DNA from: Bifidobacterium imperatoris
Lineage (GTDB): Bacteria; Actinomycetota; Actinomycetes; Actinomycetales; Bifidobacteriaceae
Direction: 5' to 3'
Assembly: GCF_002860405.1 (NCBI RefSeq)
Contig: NZ_NMWV01000023.1
Location: forward strand, 69,356 to 133,355
Length of the DNA stretch: 64,000 bases
Part shown: positions 33,472 to 41,176 of the stretch, piece by piece
Layout: each line of letters begins with the position of its first letter
Position numbering within the stretch: the stretch's first letter is position 1
Position numbers and translations under genes: made by a program
Notes under the pieces: model-generated
What the model was told of the DNA's origin: nothing
What the model saw: only the letters and a program-made list of their open reading frames with translations
Database searches by the model: none

Positions 33472-34821
33472 TCACTCGACTTCGGACAGGGCGTCGATGA
33501 TGTAGTTGTTGATCGTCGCCTTGACGGACTCGAGGTGATCGGACTTGGTGGCGGCGATGAGCTCGGACTGCGGCTTGTCAAGGCTGTAGGCCTCGAGGTC
33601 GGCCAGGGTGACGTTGCCCTCGTCGATGTCCTTGCCGATGCCGGAATCGTAGGAGCTGTAACGCTCGGCCATGAGATCCTGGATGAAGTGATCCTGGTTC
33701 ATTTTGTCGGCGACCAGCAGGCCTGCGGCGTAGGAATCCATGCCGGCCACGTGGGAGCGGAACAGATCCTCGGCGTAGAAGGAGGTACGACGCGGCTTGG
33801 CGTCGAAGTTCAGGCCACCGCGCGGGCCGATGGAGCCGGCCTGCAGGACCTCCCACATCACGGCCACGGTCTCGTAGAGGTCGGTCGGGAACTCATCCAT
33901 ATCCCAGCCGATGAGCTTGTCGCCCTGGTTGGCGTCGAGGGAGCCGAGGAAGCCGGATTCGCGGGCCACGCGGATCTCGTGCTGGTAGGTGTGGCCGGCC
34001 AGGTTGGCGTGGTTGCCTTCGAGGTTCAGCTTGAACACGTCGGTCAGGTCGTAGGTGCGCAGGAAGTTGATGGCGGTGGCTGCATCGAAGTCGTACTGGT
34101 GCAGCGTCGGCTCCTTCGGCTTCGGCTCGATGAGGAACTGGGCGTCGAAGCCGATCTCCTTGGCGTAGTCGGCGCACATGTGGAAGAACTTGGCGATGTG
34201 GTCGGTCTCGCGCTTCATCTCGGTGTTCCACAGGTTCTCATAGCCTTCGCGGCCGCCCCAGAACACGTAGTTCTCGGCACCCAGGCGCTTGCCGATCTCG
34301 AGGCTCTTCTTGAGCTGGCCGCCGGCATAGGCGTAGATGTCGGCGAACGGGGAGGTGGCGGCGCCGGACACGAAGCGCGGGTTGGTGAACAGGGAGGAGG
34401 TGTTCCACAACAGCTTGACGCCGGTGGCCTTCATGTTCTCCTCGATCTTGTCGACGACCTTGTCGAGGTTGGCGTCGGTCTCGCGCAGGGTGTCGCCTTC
34501 AGGGGCGATGTCGCGATCGTGGAAGCAGAAGTACTCGACGCCGAGCTTCTGGAACAGTTCGAAAGCGTAATCGACCTTGGCCAGAGCCTGATCCATCGGA
34601 TCGGTGTACTTGTAGTACGGACGGTGTGCGGTGCCGGTGCCGAACGGGTCGACGAGCTCCTGGTTGAAGGTGTGCCACCAGGCGACGCCGAAGCGCAGCC
34701 AGTCCTTCATCTTCTTGCCGGCGACGACCTTATCGGCGTCGTAGTAGTGGAAGGCGAGGCCCTCCTTCGGTCCCTTGGCGCGGCCGACGTACTCGATCTT
34801 ATCGATATCCCACAGACCCAT
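33472..34821 (-). CDS. xylA: Xylose isomerase
   Basis: 449 residues starting [25 protein letters not shown] lies eight bases before this ATG, which rejects an extension to 34902. Family II features: [24 protein letters not shown] with the catalytic His, [10 protein letters not shown], metal ligands in [35 protein letters not shown], and [17 protein letters not shown]. It converts D-xylose to D-xylulose for XylB. It ends opposite the LacI gene. A clear promoter with a TATAGTTCA motif, shared with xylB, lies upstream. Confidence 0.97.
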   Translation of the reverse strand: MGLWDIDKIEYVGRAKGPKEGLAFHYYDADKVVAGKKMKDWLRFGVAWWHTFNQELVDPFGTGTAHRPYYKYTDPMDQALAKVDYAFELFQKLGVEYFCFHDRDIAPEGDTLRETDANLDKVVDKIEENMKATGVKLLWNTSSLFTNPRFVSGAATSPFADIYAYAGGQLKKSLEIGKRLGAENYVFWGGREGYENLWNTEMKRETDHIAKFFHMCADYAKEIGFDAQFLIEPKPKEPTLHQYDFDAATAINFLRTYDLTDVFKLNLEGNHANLAGHTYQHEIRVARESGFLGSLDANQGDKLIGWDMDEFPTDLYETVAVMWEVLQAGSIGPRGGLNFDAKPRRTSFYAEDLFRSHVAGMDSYAAGLLVADKMNQDHFIQDLMAERYSSYDSGIGKDIDEGNVTLADLEAYSLDKPQSELIAATKSDHLESVKATINNYIIDALSEVE

Positions 34822-34873
34822 TTCGTGAGCTCCTTTGCATGTGCAGTAGTGGTTACTACGAATGACAAGTACA

Positions 34874-34902
34874 TAATAAAACCACTGAACTATATTTGTC
34901 AA
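34874..34902 (-). promoter_or_regulatory. xylA promoter with putative ROK operator
   Basis: On the minus strand TTGACA (34902-34897) and TTATTA (34879-34874) are 17 bases apart. The spacer contains TATAGTTCA (34894-34886), the core also seen in both repeats upstream of xylB. Probably the site of the ROK regulator. Confidence 0.65.
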
Positions 34903-35256
34903 ACGACTGAATTAATAACCGATCTTGCGGCGTGTTGCCTGCGAGCACAACGGTTTTCAGAGCATCCGGAGATTATTCGACCCGACAAATCACTGAAGGT
35001 CAGCATCACAGGCATCATCGCCGCAAGCCCCTTCACACCGAATCTGACGGCCGCCTCGAACAATCCAGCGCCGGCCACCATCGCCAGCGACCATAGCCCA
35101 CGACCGCCGTCATACCAACAAAAACGGCGGATCACCCCTTCGCGATCCGCCGAAACCGTGTACGTTCTCTGTAAGCCTTCCCGTATGCCTTGCACCCCCT
35201 TCCTGTGCGCTTGCCGGCCAACACTATCCCCGACCGTCACCTCGAACCACTCAGGT
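34903..35256. other. 354-base gap between xylA promoter and the next gene
   Basis: No convincing gene: the frames here lack ribosome binding sites and look like random GC-rich text. The only clear element is a terminator at 35120-35152. The rest, 34903-35119, shows nothing I can name. Confidence 0.6.
35120..35152 (-). terminator. Rho-independent terminator
   Basis: CGGCGGATC (35125-35133) pairs with GATCCGCCG (35144-35152); read on the minus strand it is followed by TTTTT. It ends the transcript of the unknown gene at 35257-36054. Confidence 0.85.
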
Positions 35257-36054
35257 TCACACGCACACCCGATTCAGGAAACGGTCGAGCACACTGGTGT
35301 TGCGCAACGACACCGTATCCTCCCAACCAAGCCCGGTGTCTTTGGCGCGCCCGTAGAAGAACCGCAGCAACCCTGCCACATCAGGCGTATACCCCGCATT
35401 GCGGAATTCCTTGGCTATATCCGCTTTCGCATCGGGCGCATCCGGTCTGCGGGCCTCATACAGCGGTATCGCGCATGAACGCCATATGCCGCGGGCGTGG
35501 GCGATGCGGTTGACGATCAGCCCACCATGAGCCCCGTCATATTGCGCGGCCGCCATTGGATCGAACACGGAGTAGAACTCGCCATGGATGAGGTCCTCCA
35601 CCATCAGCCGCCCTTGGACGGCGTTGGCGTCCCTAATCCAGAACATGGAGGCGAAATTGCTCTCATCCACTTCCCGCAAATCACCGAGAGCCGCATCCCC
35701 CACTCCCCCGTCGTGATCATGCAGATATTCCGCTGCGGCCAGGAACGGCGAGATACCGCGCAAGGCATCGTATTCCAATTCGACACGCGGCCCCTCGGGC
35801 CCGATGCCGGCGATCTCCACGCCCGTAATCCGGCAGTCGAATGAGAACCAGTCGAGGAACGACCATTCCACGAGCTGGAGGACGTATTGCGAATGGGGTT
35901 TGAACGGATTGAGGTTCACCTTGCGGTAGAACTCACGGCGGGCGTCGTCATAGACGGTGCGGCTGAAGCGCTTGAACATCTCCACCACGTCTCTGGTATC
36001 AAGCATTGCCGGCGAGCCCGGATCGCCGATCGCGGCAGTTGTAACGGACATCAT
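35257..36054 (-). CDS. Conserved-looking protein of unknown function
   Basis: 265 residues from MMSVTTAAIGDPG; AAGGGG lies just before the ATG pair, and upstream in-frame text is non-coding. The protein is mixed alpha/beta: VVEMFKRFSRTVYDDARREFYRKVN, then VLQLVEWSFLDWFSFDCRITG, later SMFWIRDANAVQGRLMVEDLIHGEFYSVFD and a helical C-terminus ending LRNTSVLDRFLNRVCV. It has no signal peptide or span. The pattern is reminiscent of bacterial proteins of SEC-C/plasmid-pRiA4b-like unknown families, but I cannot assign one. A group of DnaA-box sequences lies directly upstream. Confidence 0.65.
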   Translation of the reverse strand: MMSVTTAAIGDPGSPAMLDTRDVVEMFKRFSRTVYDDARREFYRKVNLNPFKPHSQYVLQLVEWSFLDWFSFDCRITGVEIAGIGPEGPRVELEYDALRGISPFLAAAEYLHDHDGGVGDAALGDLREVDESNFASMFWIRDANAVQGRLMVEDLIHGEFYSVFDPMAAAQYDGAHGGLIVNRIAHARGIWRSCAIPLYEARRPDAPDAKADIAKEFRNAGYTPDVAGLLRFFYGRAKDTGLGWEDTVSLRNTSVLDRFLNRVCV

Positions 36055-36367
36055 TGTCCCCTTCCGATAAGTGTGGACGGCGGGCTTCCTTGCCCGCCGT
36101 GAGGCACACTGTACGGCGCACGCGCAACCGTCTGCAAGGCCTTCGCCGCCGATGGTGGATATGTGGAAAACCAATGATTCCAAGCGGCACGGAATGTGCA
36201 TAACCTCACCTGGAATCAGTGGATAACCCCGTTTTCCCCCGGATTGCCCACCGGCCAGCCGCCTGTTATCCACTGACCATGAGTTATCCACACCACTTCT
36301 GGCGTGTCGCCCACCATCGGCTGCTGATCCTAACCAGCAACCGACCGGTGCATATGCGCGTCAGCGG
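36055..36367. other. 313-base gap containing a DnaA-box cluster
   Basis: Gene-free. Apart from the four DnaA-like boxes at 36162-36292, described separately, only short GC-rich text is present. The left 60 bases hold the ribosome binding site of the gene to the left. Confidence 0.6.
36162..36292. promoter_or_regulatory. Cluster of four DnaA-box-like nonamers
   Basis: TTATCCACA at 36284-36292 (perfect consensus), TTATCCACT at 36266-36274, TTATCCACT on the minus strand at 36226-36218, and TTTTCCACA on the minus strand at 36170-36162. Four sites in 131 bases is far above chance. There is no dnaA or dnaN nearby, so this is not the usual oriC; a DnaA-titrating or DnaA-regulated site is likelier. 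Confidence 0.65.
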
Positions 36368-36787
36368 TCAGATGATGATGCCGTTGCAGTGGTCGACTTC
36401 GTGTTGGATGATCTGCGCGGTCCAACCATTGAACGTGGCATGGCGTGCGCGGAAGCGGCGATCCTCGTAGTCGACTTCGATGCGGCGATAGCGCAGAGTG
36501 CGGCGTTCACCGGTCAAGGATAGGCATCCTTCTTGAGTATCGAAGGCACCGTCCGATGAGGTGATGACGGGATTGAGCATCACCGTGATACGACCGCCGA
36601 GGTCTTCGTCCACGAAGGCGATGATGCGTTTGCCCACACCGATCATGTTGGCGGCCATGCCCACGCACCGTGACCGATTGGCTTCCAACGTGTCCACGAG
36701 GTCTTCAATCACCTGCTCGTCACCAGGCACGGCTTGTTCGGATGGCGTACGCAGAAACGAGCGCGAAGTCATAATAGGGCGTTGCAT
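36368..36787 (-). CDS. def: Peptide deformylase-like protein
   Basis: 139 residues. Motif 2 EGCLS (86-90, metal Cys 88) and motif 3 HEVDH (129-133, two metal His and the catalytic Glu) are intact. Motif 1, normally GxGLAAxQ, reads VGMAANMIG (42-50), with Met where the active-site Gln should be. The protein is also short. Deformylases remove formyl from new N-termini; this variant may have lower or altered activity, and a standard enzyme is probably encoded elsewhere. AGGAG precedes the ATG. Confidence 0.8.
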   Translation of the reverse strand: MQRPIMTSRSFLRTPSEQAVPGDEQVIEDLVDTLEANRSRCVGMAANMIGVGKRIIAFVDEDLGGRITVMLNPVITSSDGAFDTQEGCLSLTGERRTLRYRRIEVDYEDRRFRARHATFNGWTAQIIQHEVDHCNGIII

Positions 36788-36858
36788 TATCGGCTCCTGC
36801 TTCTTCTATGAGAGATTGTCGTTTTCATCATAAAGCCAATCAATATGCACCGGGCGAA

Positions 36859-38316
36859 CTACTTCACCTCCACGAGTGCAGGTGTGCGGCGCGTGGAGAA
36901 TCGGAACATCAACGCGGCGAGCACCACACCAAGCACCGCCATGCCAGTGAACACCCACATGCTGTGTGGGAATGCGATCAGGTACGATTCCGCGGCATTC
37001 GCCCCATGGTTCGCGGCATTAATCGAAAACTCGGAAATCAACGCACTTGCCACAGCCGTGCCGATGGCACCGGCGAGCTGCTGAATCGTGTTCATCGCGG
37101 CGGAGCCATCAGCGTTGAGACGCGCAGGCAACTGGTTCAGAGCGTGGGTCTGGTCAGGCACCAATACGAATCCGGAAAACGCCATAAAGAATGCATAGGC
37201 GATGGCCACCACCCACACATTGCCGGACAGCGTCACAAACACCACATCCATAATCGCGGTGCCGGCGAATCCGATAATGATGAACTTGGGTGGAAAGTGG
37301 CTTTTCAGCATACTGCCGACTACTGGGGCGGAGACTGCGCCGACCACCGCGCCGGGCAGCAGGGCGAGCGCCGCGATCAGACTGCCCATGCCAAAGCCGC
37401 GCTGCAGCAGAATCGGCAGCAGGAAGTTCAGGCCAAGCACGCTGCCGGAAGCCATGAGCAGAATCAACATACCCAGCGTGAACCCGGAGTAGGTGAATAC
37501 GCGCACTTCAATCAGCGGGTGCTCCATCCTGAGCTGCACCCAGGCAAAAGCGGCGCTCATCGCAACACCGAACATGAGCACAACCCAGAATCGCCAATCG
37601 CCATTCCATTCGGCGAAGAAGCTGACGGCCAATATCACGCTGGCCAGGCCGACCGCCACCATAAGCAACGATGGCACGCTGATTGCAGCCTTCTCGCCGT
37701 GGCGGATCTCCGGCACGGTGCCGATGCCAAGCAGGAATGCGAGCAGCAGAAATGGCAACATAATGTAGAAAATCCAGTGCCAGTTGAGGTATTCCATGAC
37801 CACGCCGCCGAATACCGGTCCGATGGCCGGCGCGGCGCAAGTGACCAAGCTGACGATGCCGAGCATCGCGCCGCGCTGTTCCAGCGGTGCCTTTTCCAGA
37901 ATGATGTTGGTGATGAGCGGCAGCGAGATGCCGGTGCCGAGCGACATAACCAGTCGGGCGGCGAGCAGCATCGGGAAGTTGACGGCGAGCGCACCCAGCA
38001 ATGTGCCTGCGGCGAAAATCACGATGGCCATGGTGAACAGGGTTTTGGTAGCGAATTTGCGCACCATAAACGGCGAGCTCGGAATCGAGACTGAGAGTAG
38101 CAGCAGATAACCGGTGGTAAGCCATTGCACCACCGAGGCACCGATGGAGAATTCTTCCATCAGTGTGGAGTAGGCGATGTTCAGTGACGTTTCCGACAGA
38201 ATGCCCAGGAAAGTCAGAATCGCGAGCGAGACGACCGCGATGACGAGTGTGTTGGAGACTGGTTGTTTACCGCCGTTCGGCAATGCCGCCGGCTGTGACA
38301 CTGCATCATTCATCAT
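36859..38316 (-). CDS. MFS drug-efflux transporter, DHA2 (EmrB/QacA) type, copy 1
   Basis: 485 residues from the ATG at 38316; GGAGG sits six bases upstream, and a GTG at 38322 is too close to it. About 14 membrane spans. FLGILSETSLNIAYSTLMEEF is the first-span motif of DHA2 exporters, and VVQWLTTGYLLLLSVSIPSSPFMVRKF (motif A region) and LGTGISLPLITNIILEKAPLEQRG follow. Likely a proton-driven efflux pump. It is a close paralogue of the protein at 41175-42641. A strong hairpin occupies its leader. Confidence 0.88.
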   Translation of the reverse strand: MMNDAVSQPAALPNGGKQPVSNTLVIAVVSLAILTFLGILSETSLNIAYSTLMEEFSIGASVVQWLTTGYLLLLSVSIPSSPFMVRKFATKTLFTMAIVIFAAGTLLGALAVNFPMLLAARLVMSLGTGISLPLITNIILEKAPLEQRGAMLGIVSLVTCAAPAIGPVFGGVVMEYLNWHWIFYIMLPFLLLAFLLGIGTVPEIRHGEKAAISVPSLLMVAVGLASVILAVSFFAEWNGDWRFWVVLMFGVAMSAAFAWVQLRMEHPLIEVRVFTYSGFTLGMLILLMASGSVLGLNFLLPILLQRGFGMGSLIAALALLPGAVVGAVSAPVVGSMLKSHFPPKFIIIGFAGTAIMDVVFVTLSGNVWVVAIAYAFFMAFSGFVLVPDQTHALNQLPARLNADGSAAMNTIQQLAGAIGTAVASALISEFSINAANHGANAAESYLIAFPHSMWVFTGMAVLGVVLAALMFRFSTRRTPALVEVK

Positions 38317-38338
38317 GTTCACCCTCCATAAACAGTAC

Positions 38339-38372
38339 AGTGCGGTGACTCCCCGAGAGGAATCACCGCACT
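38339..38372 (-). promoter_or_regulatory. Leader hairpin or operator of the MFS gene
   Basis: AGTGCGGTGA (38339-38348) pairs perfectly with TCACCGCACT (38363-38372). On the minus strand TATATA lies just upstream and GGAGG just downstream, so it is at the start of the transcript: a repressor dyad or a 5' stem-loop. Confidence 0.5.
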
Positions 38373-38557
38373 ATATAATCACCGCTGTAATCCGCGCTGC
38401 GCCAAGCTGCGCAGTTGGCCGCATTGTGTTATTCGCACACTGTGTTATTCGCGCACCGTATCATTCGCACATCGACAATTGCATACCATGCGCGTATACC
38501 ATGCGCGCACCGTGCGCATGCTGCAAGACCAGCGAATCGTCCGTGCAGCCAACCACG

Positions 38558-39508
38558 TCAGCGCAGAGCCAAGTTGGCGGCGCCGATGAGGCCGGCGTCC
38601 TGACCGGCGGTGGCCGCCACGATCTTGGCATGGCCACGGTAGGCGCTGCCCTCCAGGAAGCGCGCATAGTTGTAGCGGGCCGGCTCGAGCAGGATGTCGC
38701 CGACAGCCACCACGCCGCCGCCGATCACGAACAGGTCGGGGTCGAGCACAGCGGAGACGGCGGCCATGGTGCGGCCGAGCCATTCGCCGATCTTGCCGAA
38801 CGCATACAGGCCCAGCGCATCGCCTTCCTGAGCGGCTTGGGAGACCATCGGGCCTTCCAGCTTGTTCACATCCCCGCCGCACAGCTCAAGCAGACGCTTG
38901 GCGTCCTGCGGACGACGACGGACCGCCGACTTGGCGAAGTGCTCCAGCGCACTGCCGGAAGTGTATCGCTCGGCGCAGCCGCGCAGACCACAGCCGCAGG
39001 TGTCGCCGTCCGGAACCATCGGCAGATGGCCCAGCTCGGCGGCCATGCCGAAGGAGCCGCGGTACAGCTTGCCGTCGATGACGATCGCACCGCCCAGACC
39101 GGTGCCCACGGTCAGCGCCACCATGTTGCGGCTGCCCTGTCCGGCACCGTGCACGTATTCGCCCCAGCCGGCGCAATTGGCGTCGTTCTCGACGATGACC
39201 GGGACCGCATGATCGATCAGCGCGCCGACATGCTCGGAAAGATCGTAGTTGATCCATGCAGGAATGTTCGCGGCGAACGTCAGCGTCTTGCGGTCGGCGC
39301 CCACGTTGCCGGCAGCGGAGATGCCGATGGCCTGGATGTCGGTATGACCGGAGGCGACCGCCTCTTTGTACATGGTTGCGATGTTCTGATTGATGGCATC
39401 GGCGTCCATCGGCGTCGGAATGCGCCAACGCTGGATGATGCTATCGTTTTCATCGCAGACGGCGGCGGCGATCTTGGTTCCTCCGATATCGATGGCCAGT
39501 GTAGTCAT
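38558..39508 (-). CDS. glk: ROK-family glucokinase
   Basis: 316 residues. LAIDIGGTKIAAAVCDE is the ATP-binding phosphate-1 motif; IVENDANCAGWGEY holds the catalytic Asp; LTVGTGLGGAIVIDGKLYRG and the zinc motif CGCGLRGC with AELGHLP follow. No HTH at the N-terminus, so it is an enzyme and not a regulator. It phosphorylates glucose; another hexose is possible. GGAGCGAG precedes the ATG. A LacI-type dyad lies about 155 bases upstream. Confidence 0.88.
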   Translation of the reverse strand: MTTLAIDIGGTKIAAAVCDENDSIIQRWRIPTPMDADAINQNIATMYKEAVASGHTDIQAIGISAAGNVGADRKTLTFAANIPAWINYDLSEHVGALIDHAVPVIVENDANCAGWGEYVHGAGQGSRNMVALTVGTGLGGAIVIDGKLYRGSFGMAAELGHLPMVPDGDTCGCGLRGCAERYTSGSALEHFAKSAVRRRPQDAKRLLELCGGDVNKLEGPMVSQAAQEGDALGLYAFGKIGEWLGRTMAAVSAVLDPDLFVIGGGVVAVGDILLEPARYNYARFLEGSAYRGHAKIVAATAGQDAGLIGAANLALR

Positions 39509-39661
39509 GACTCGCTCCTTGAGTACAAAATAACTGTTAAGATACCGGAATGATAACGAAAAGCACTGACTTAATTACCACTAGGTACATAATCTGCACC
39601 ATAGGCAGCATGTTCTGTTGTGCATGCCCAGCACCTTCAGCCTTGCAAAACCAACGGTTGT

Positions 39662-39675
39662 TAACGCAAACGTTA
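39662..39675. promoter_or_regulatory. LacI-type dyad TAACGCAAACGTTA
   Basis: TAACG and CGTTA flank CAAA, giving a near-perfect LacI-family operator. Its location upstream of glk suggests control by a LacI protein encoded elsewhere; it differs from the xylan operator. Confidence 0.45.
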
Positions 39676-39807
39676 GCATTCGGTTTTGCACCAGATTCAT
39701 GACGCAATGGCGTGTCGCGCAGAAGGATAGTTTGCCGCTGCGCTGCCGCACCGAAGGCATCGAAGACACGGCGAACATGAAAGAACAGGAATCAGACAAA
39801 AACAAAA

Positions 39808-39832
39808 AAGCTTCCGAATCATTCGGAAGCTT
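39808..39832 (-). terminator. Rho-independent terminator after tRNA-Asp
   Basis: AAGCTTCCGAA and TTCGGAAGCTT pair around three bases; on the minus strand TTTTTTGTTTTTG follows. Confidence 0.88.
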
Positions 39833-39834
39833 GG

Positions 39835-39911
39835 TGGCGACCCCGGCCGGACTTGAACCGGTGACCTCCGCCGTGACAGGGCGGCGCTCTAACCAACTGA
39901 GCTACGGGGCC
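39835..39911 (-). tRNA. tRNA-Asp (anticodon GTC), CCA encoded
   Basis: Acceptor GGCCCCG pairs with CGGGGTC, D arm GCTC/GAGC, anticodon stem CGCCC with loop TGTCA, T arm ACCGG-TTCAAGT-CCGGC-like, discriminator G and genomic CCA. A terminator follows directly. Confidence 0.95.
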
Positions 39912-40121
39912 GTTGTGTTTCGCAATGAAGCACGAGTGGATATATTACAGAAGAACGCCCCGTACGCCAACTCTCGGCGTGTCGCGCCATAATCTGCCAT
40001 TTGCGGCAACAATCACCACTCTGTCCAGACACACCACAACGACATGCCACAATACGTGCCTCGACAATATGCTGAATGTATGCTGAATCTCAAACCCTCC
40101 ATGAGGTAGAAGGAGACGATC

Positions 40122-41105
40122 GTGCGTGAACTTAATTGGGCTACGCTAGGATGCGGTGTCATCGCCAACCAACTCGAACAGGCATTGGAGGGCGAAGGTC
40201 GAAAACTGTATTCGGTGGCGAACCGAACCCACGATAAGGGTGTTGCTTTCGCTGAGAAATACGGAATCGGCAAGGTGTACGACACTATTGATGACGTGTT
40301 CGACGACCCGAACGTGGATGTCATCTACATTTCCACCCCGCATAACACGCATATTGAATTCCTGCGCAAAGCACTTGGCTTGGGCAAGCATGTGCTGTGC
40401 GAGAAATCCATCACGTTGAACAGCGAGGAGCTGAACGAGGCCGTTGCCCTCGCCGCCGCGAATAATGTGGTGCTCGCCGAGGCAATGACGCTGTACCACA
40501 TGCCGCTGTATAAGAAGCTCAACGAGGTTATTAGCTCAGGCAAGCTCGGCGACCTGAAGCTGATTCAGCTGAACTTCGGCTCCTATAAGGAGTACGACAT
40601 GGCGAACCGCTTCTTCAACCGCAATCTTGCCGGTGGCGCCATGCTGGATATCGGCGTTTACGCGCTTTCCTTCGTGCGCTGGTTCATGAGCTCCACACCG
40701 AATCAGATTCTTTCCCAAGTCAAGCTGGCACCCACCGGAGTAGATGAGCAGGCCGGCATTCTGCTGACCAATCCGGACGGTCAGATGGCTACGGTCACAC
40801 TGTCGCTGCACGCCAAGCAACCGAAGCGTGGCACTATGTCGTTCGATAAGGGATATGTGGAAATCTACGATTACCCTCGCGGCGAGCGCGCCACCATCAC
40901 GTATGTAGAGGACGGCCATACCGAGGTAATCGAGGCCGGAGAAACCGCTAAGGCACTGGCGTATGAGGTGGCCGATATGGAGGCCGCTATCGCCGGCGAC
41001 CGCAGCATCATGCATCTTGACTACACGCGTGACGTGATGGACATGATGACGCTGATTCGCCGCGCCCAGTGGGGCCTGACCTATCCGGAAGAAGAGCAGG
41101 ATTAA
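40122..41105 (+). CDS. Gfo/Idh/MocA family oxidoreductase
   Basis: 327 residues. WATLGCGVIANQLEQAL is the Rossmann NAD(P)-binding loop; DVIYISTPHNTHIEF and HVLCEKSITLN (the EKP-like motif with catalytic Lys) follow; GGAMLDIGVYALSFVRWF is the typical C-domain segment. Starts with GTG, with AGAAGGAG upstream. Substrate is probably a sugar or inositol-like alcohol, unresolved. A single gene followed by a terminator. Confidence 0.88.
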   Translation: MRELNWATLGCGVIANQLEQALEGEGRKLYSVANRTHDKGVAFAEKYGIGKVYDTIDDVFDDPNVDVIYISTPHNTHIEFLRKALGLGKHVLCEKSITLNSEELNEAVALAAANNVVLAEAMTLYHMPLYKKLNEVISSGKLGDLKLIQLNFGSYKEYDMANRFFNRNLAGGAMLDIGVYALSFVRWFMSSTPNQILSQVKLAPTGVDEQAGILLTNPDGQMATVTLSLHAKQPKRGTMSFDKGYVEIYDYPRGERATITYVEDGHTEVIEAGETAKALAYEVADMEAAIAGDRSIMHLDYTRDVMDMMTLIRRAQWGLTYPEEEQD

Positions 41106-41128
41106 CGTTTCCGTTTTCTTATGAAATA

Positions 41129-41176
41129 GTGGACAGCGCGCTCCTCATCAAAGAGAAGCGCGCTGTCCACTTTTTT
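41129..41176 (+). terminator. Bidirectional terminator between convergent genes
   Basis: GTGGACAGCGCGCT (41129-41142) pairs with AGCGCGCTGTCCAC (41157-41170), followed by TTTTTT. It serves the oxidoreductase and lies at the 3' end of the opposing MFS gene. Confidence 0.92.

Larger units (their letters stand above)
39509..39834. other. 326-base gap between glk and tRNA-Asp
   Basis: No gene seen. It contains the terminator of the tRNA (39808-39832), a LacI-type dyad (39662-39675) and AT-rich promoter-like text near 39510-39600 that probably drives glk. Confidence 0.6.

Noticed and set aside
34899..35240. 113-codon minus-strand frame downstream of the gene at 35257
   Set aside because: It runs through a clear terminator and the xylA promoter, and has no ribosome binding site.
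33382..35478. 698-codon open frame on the plus strand across xylA
   Set aside because: It mirrors xylA, whose minus-strand reading has a full set of isomerase motifs and a ribosome binding site. GC-rich third positions keep the opposite frame open.
36162..36292. DnaA boxes as the chromosomal origin
   Set aside because: No dnaA, dnaN, recF or gyr genes nearby, no clear AT-rich unwinding element, and only four boxes.
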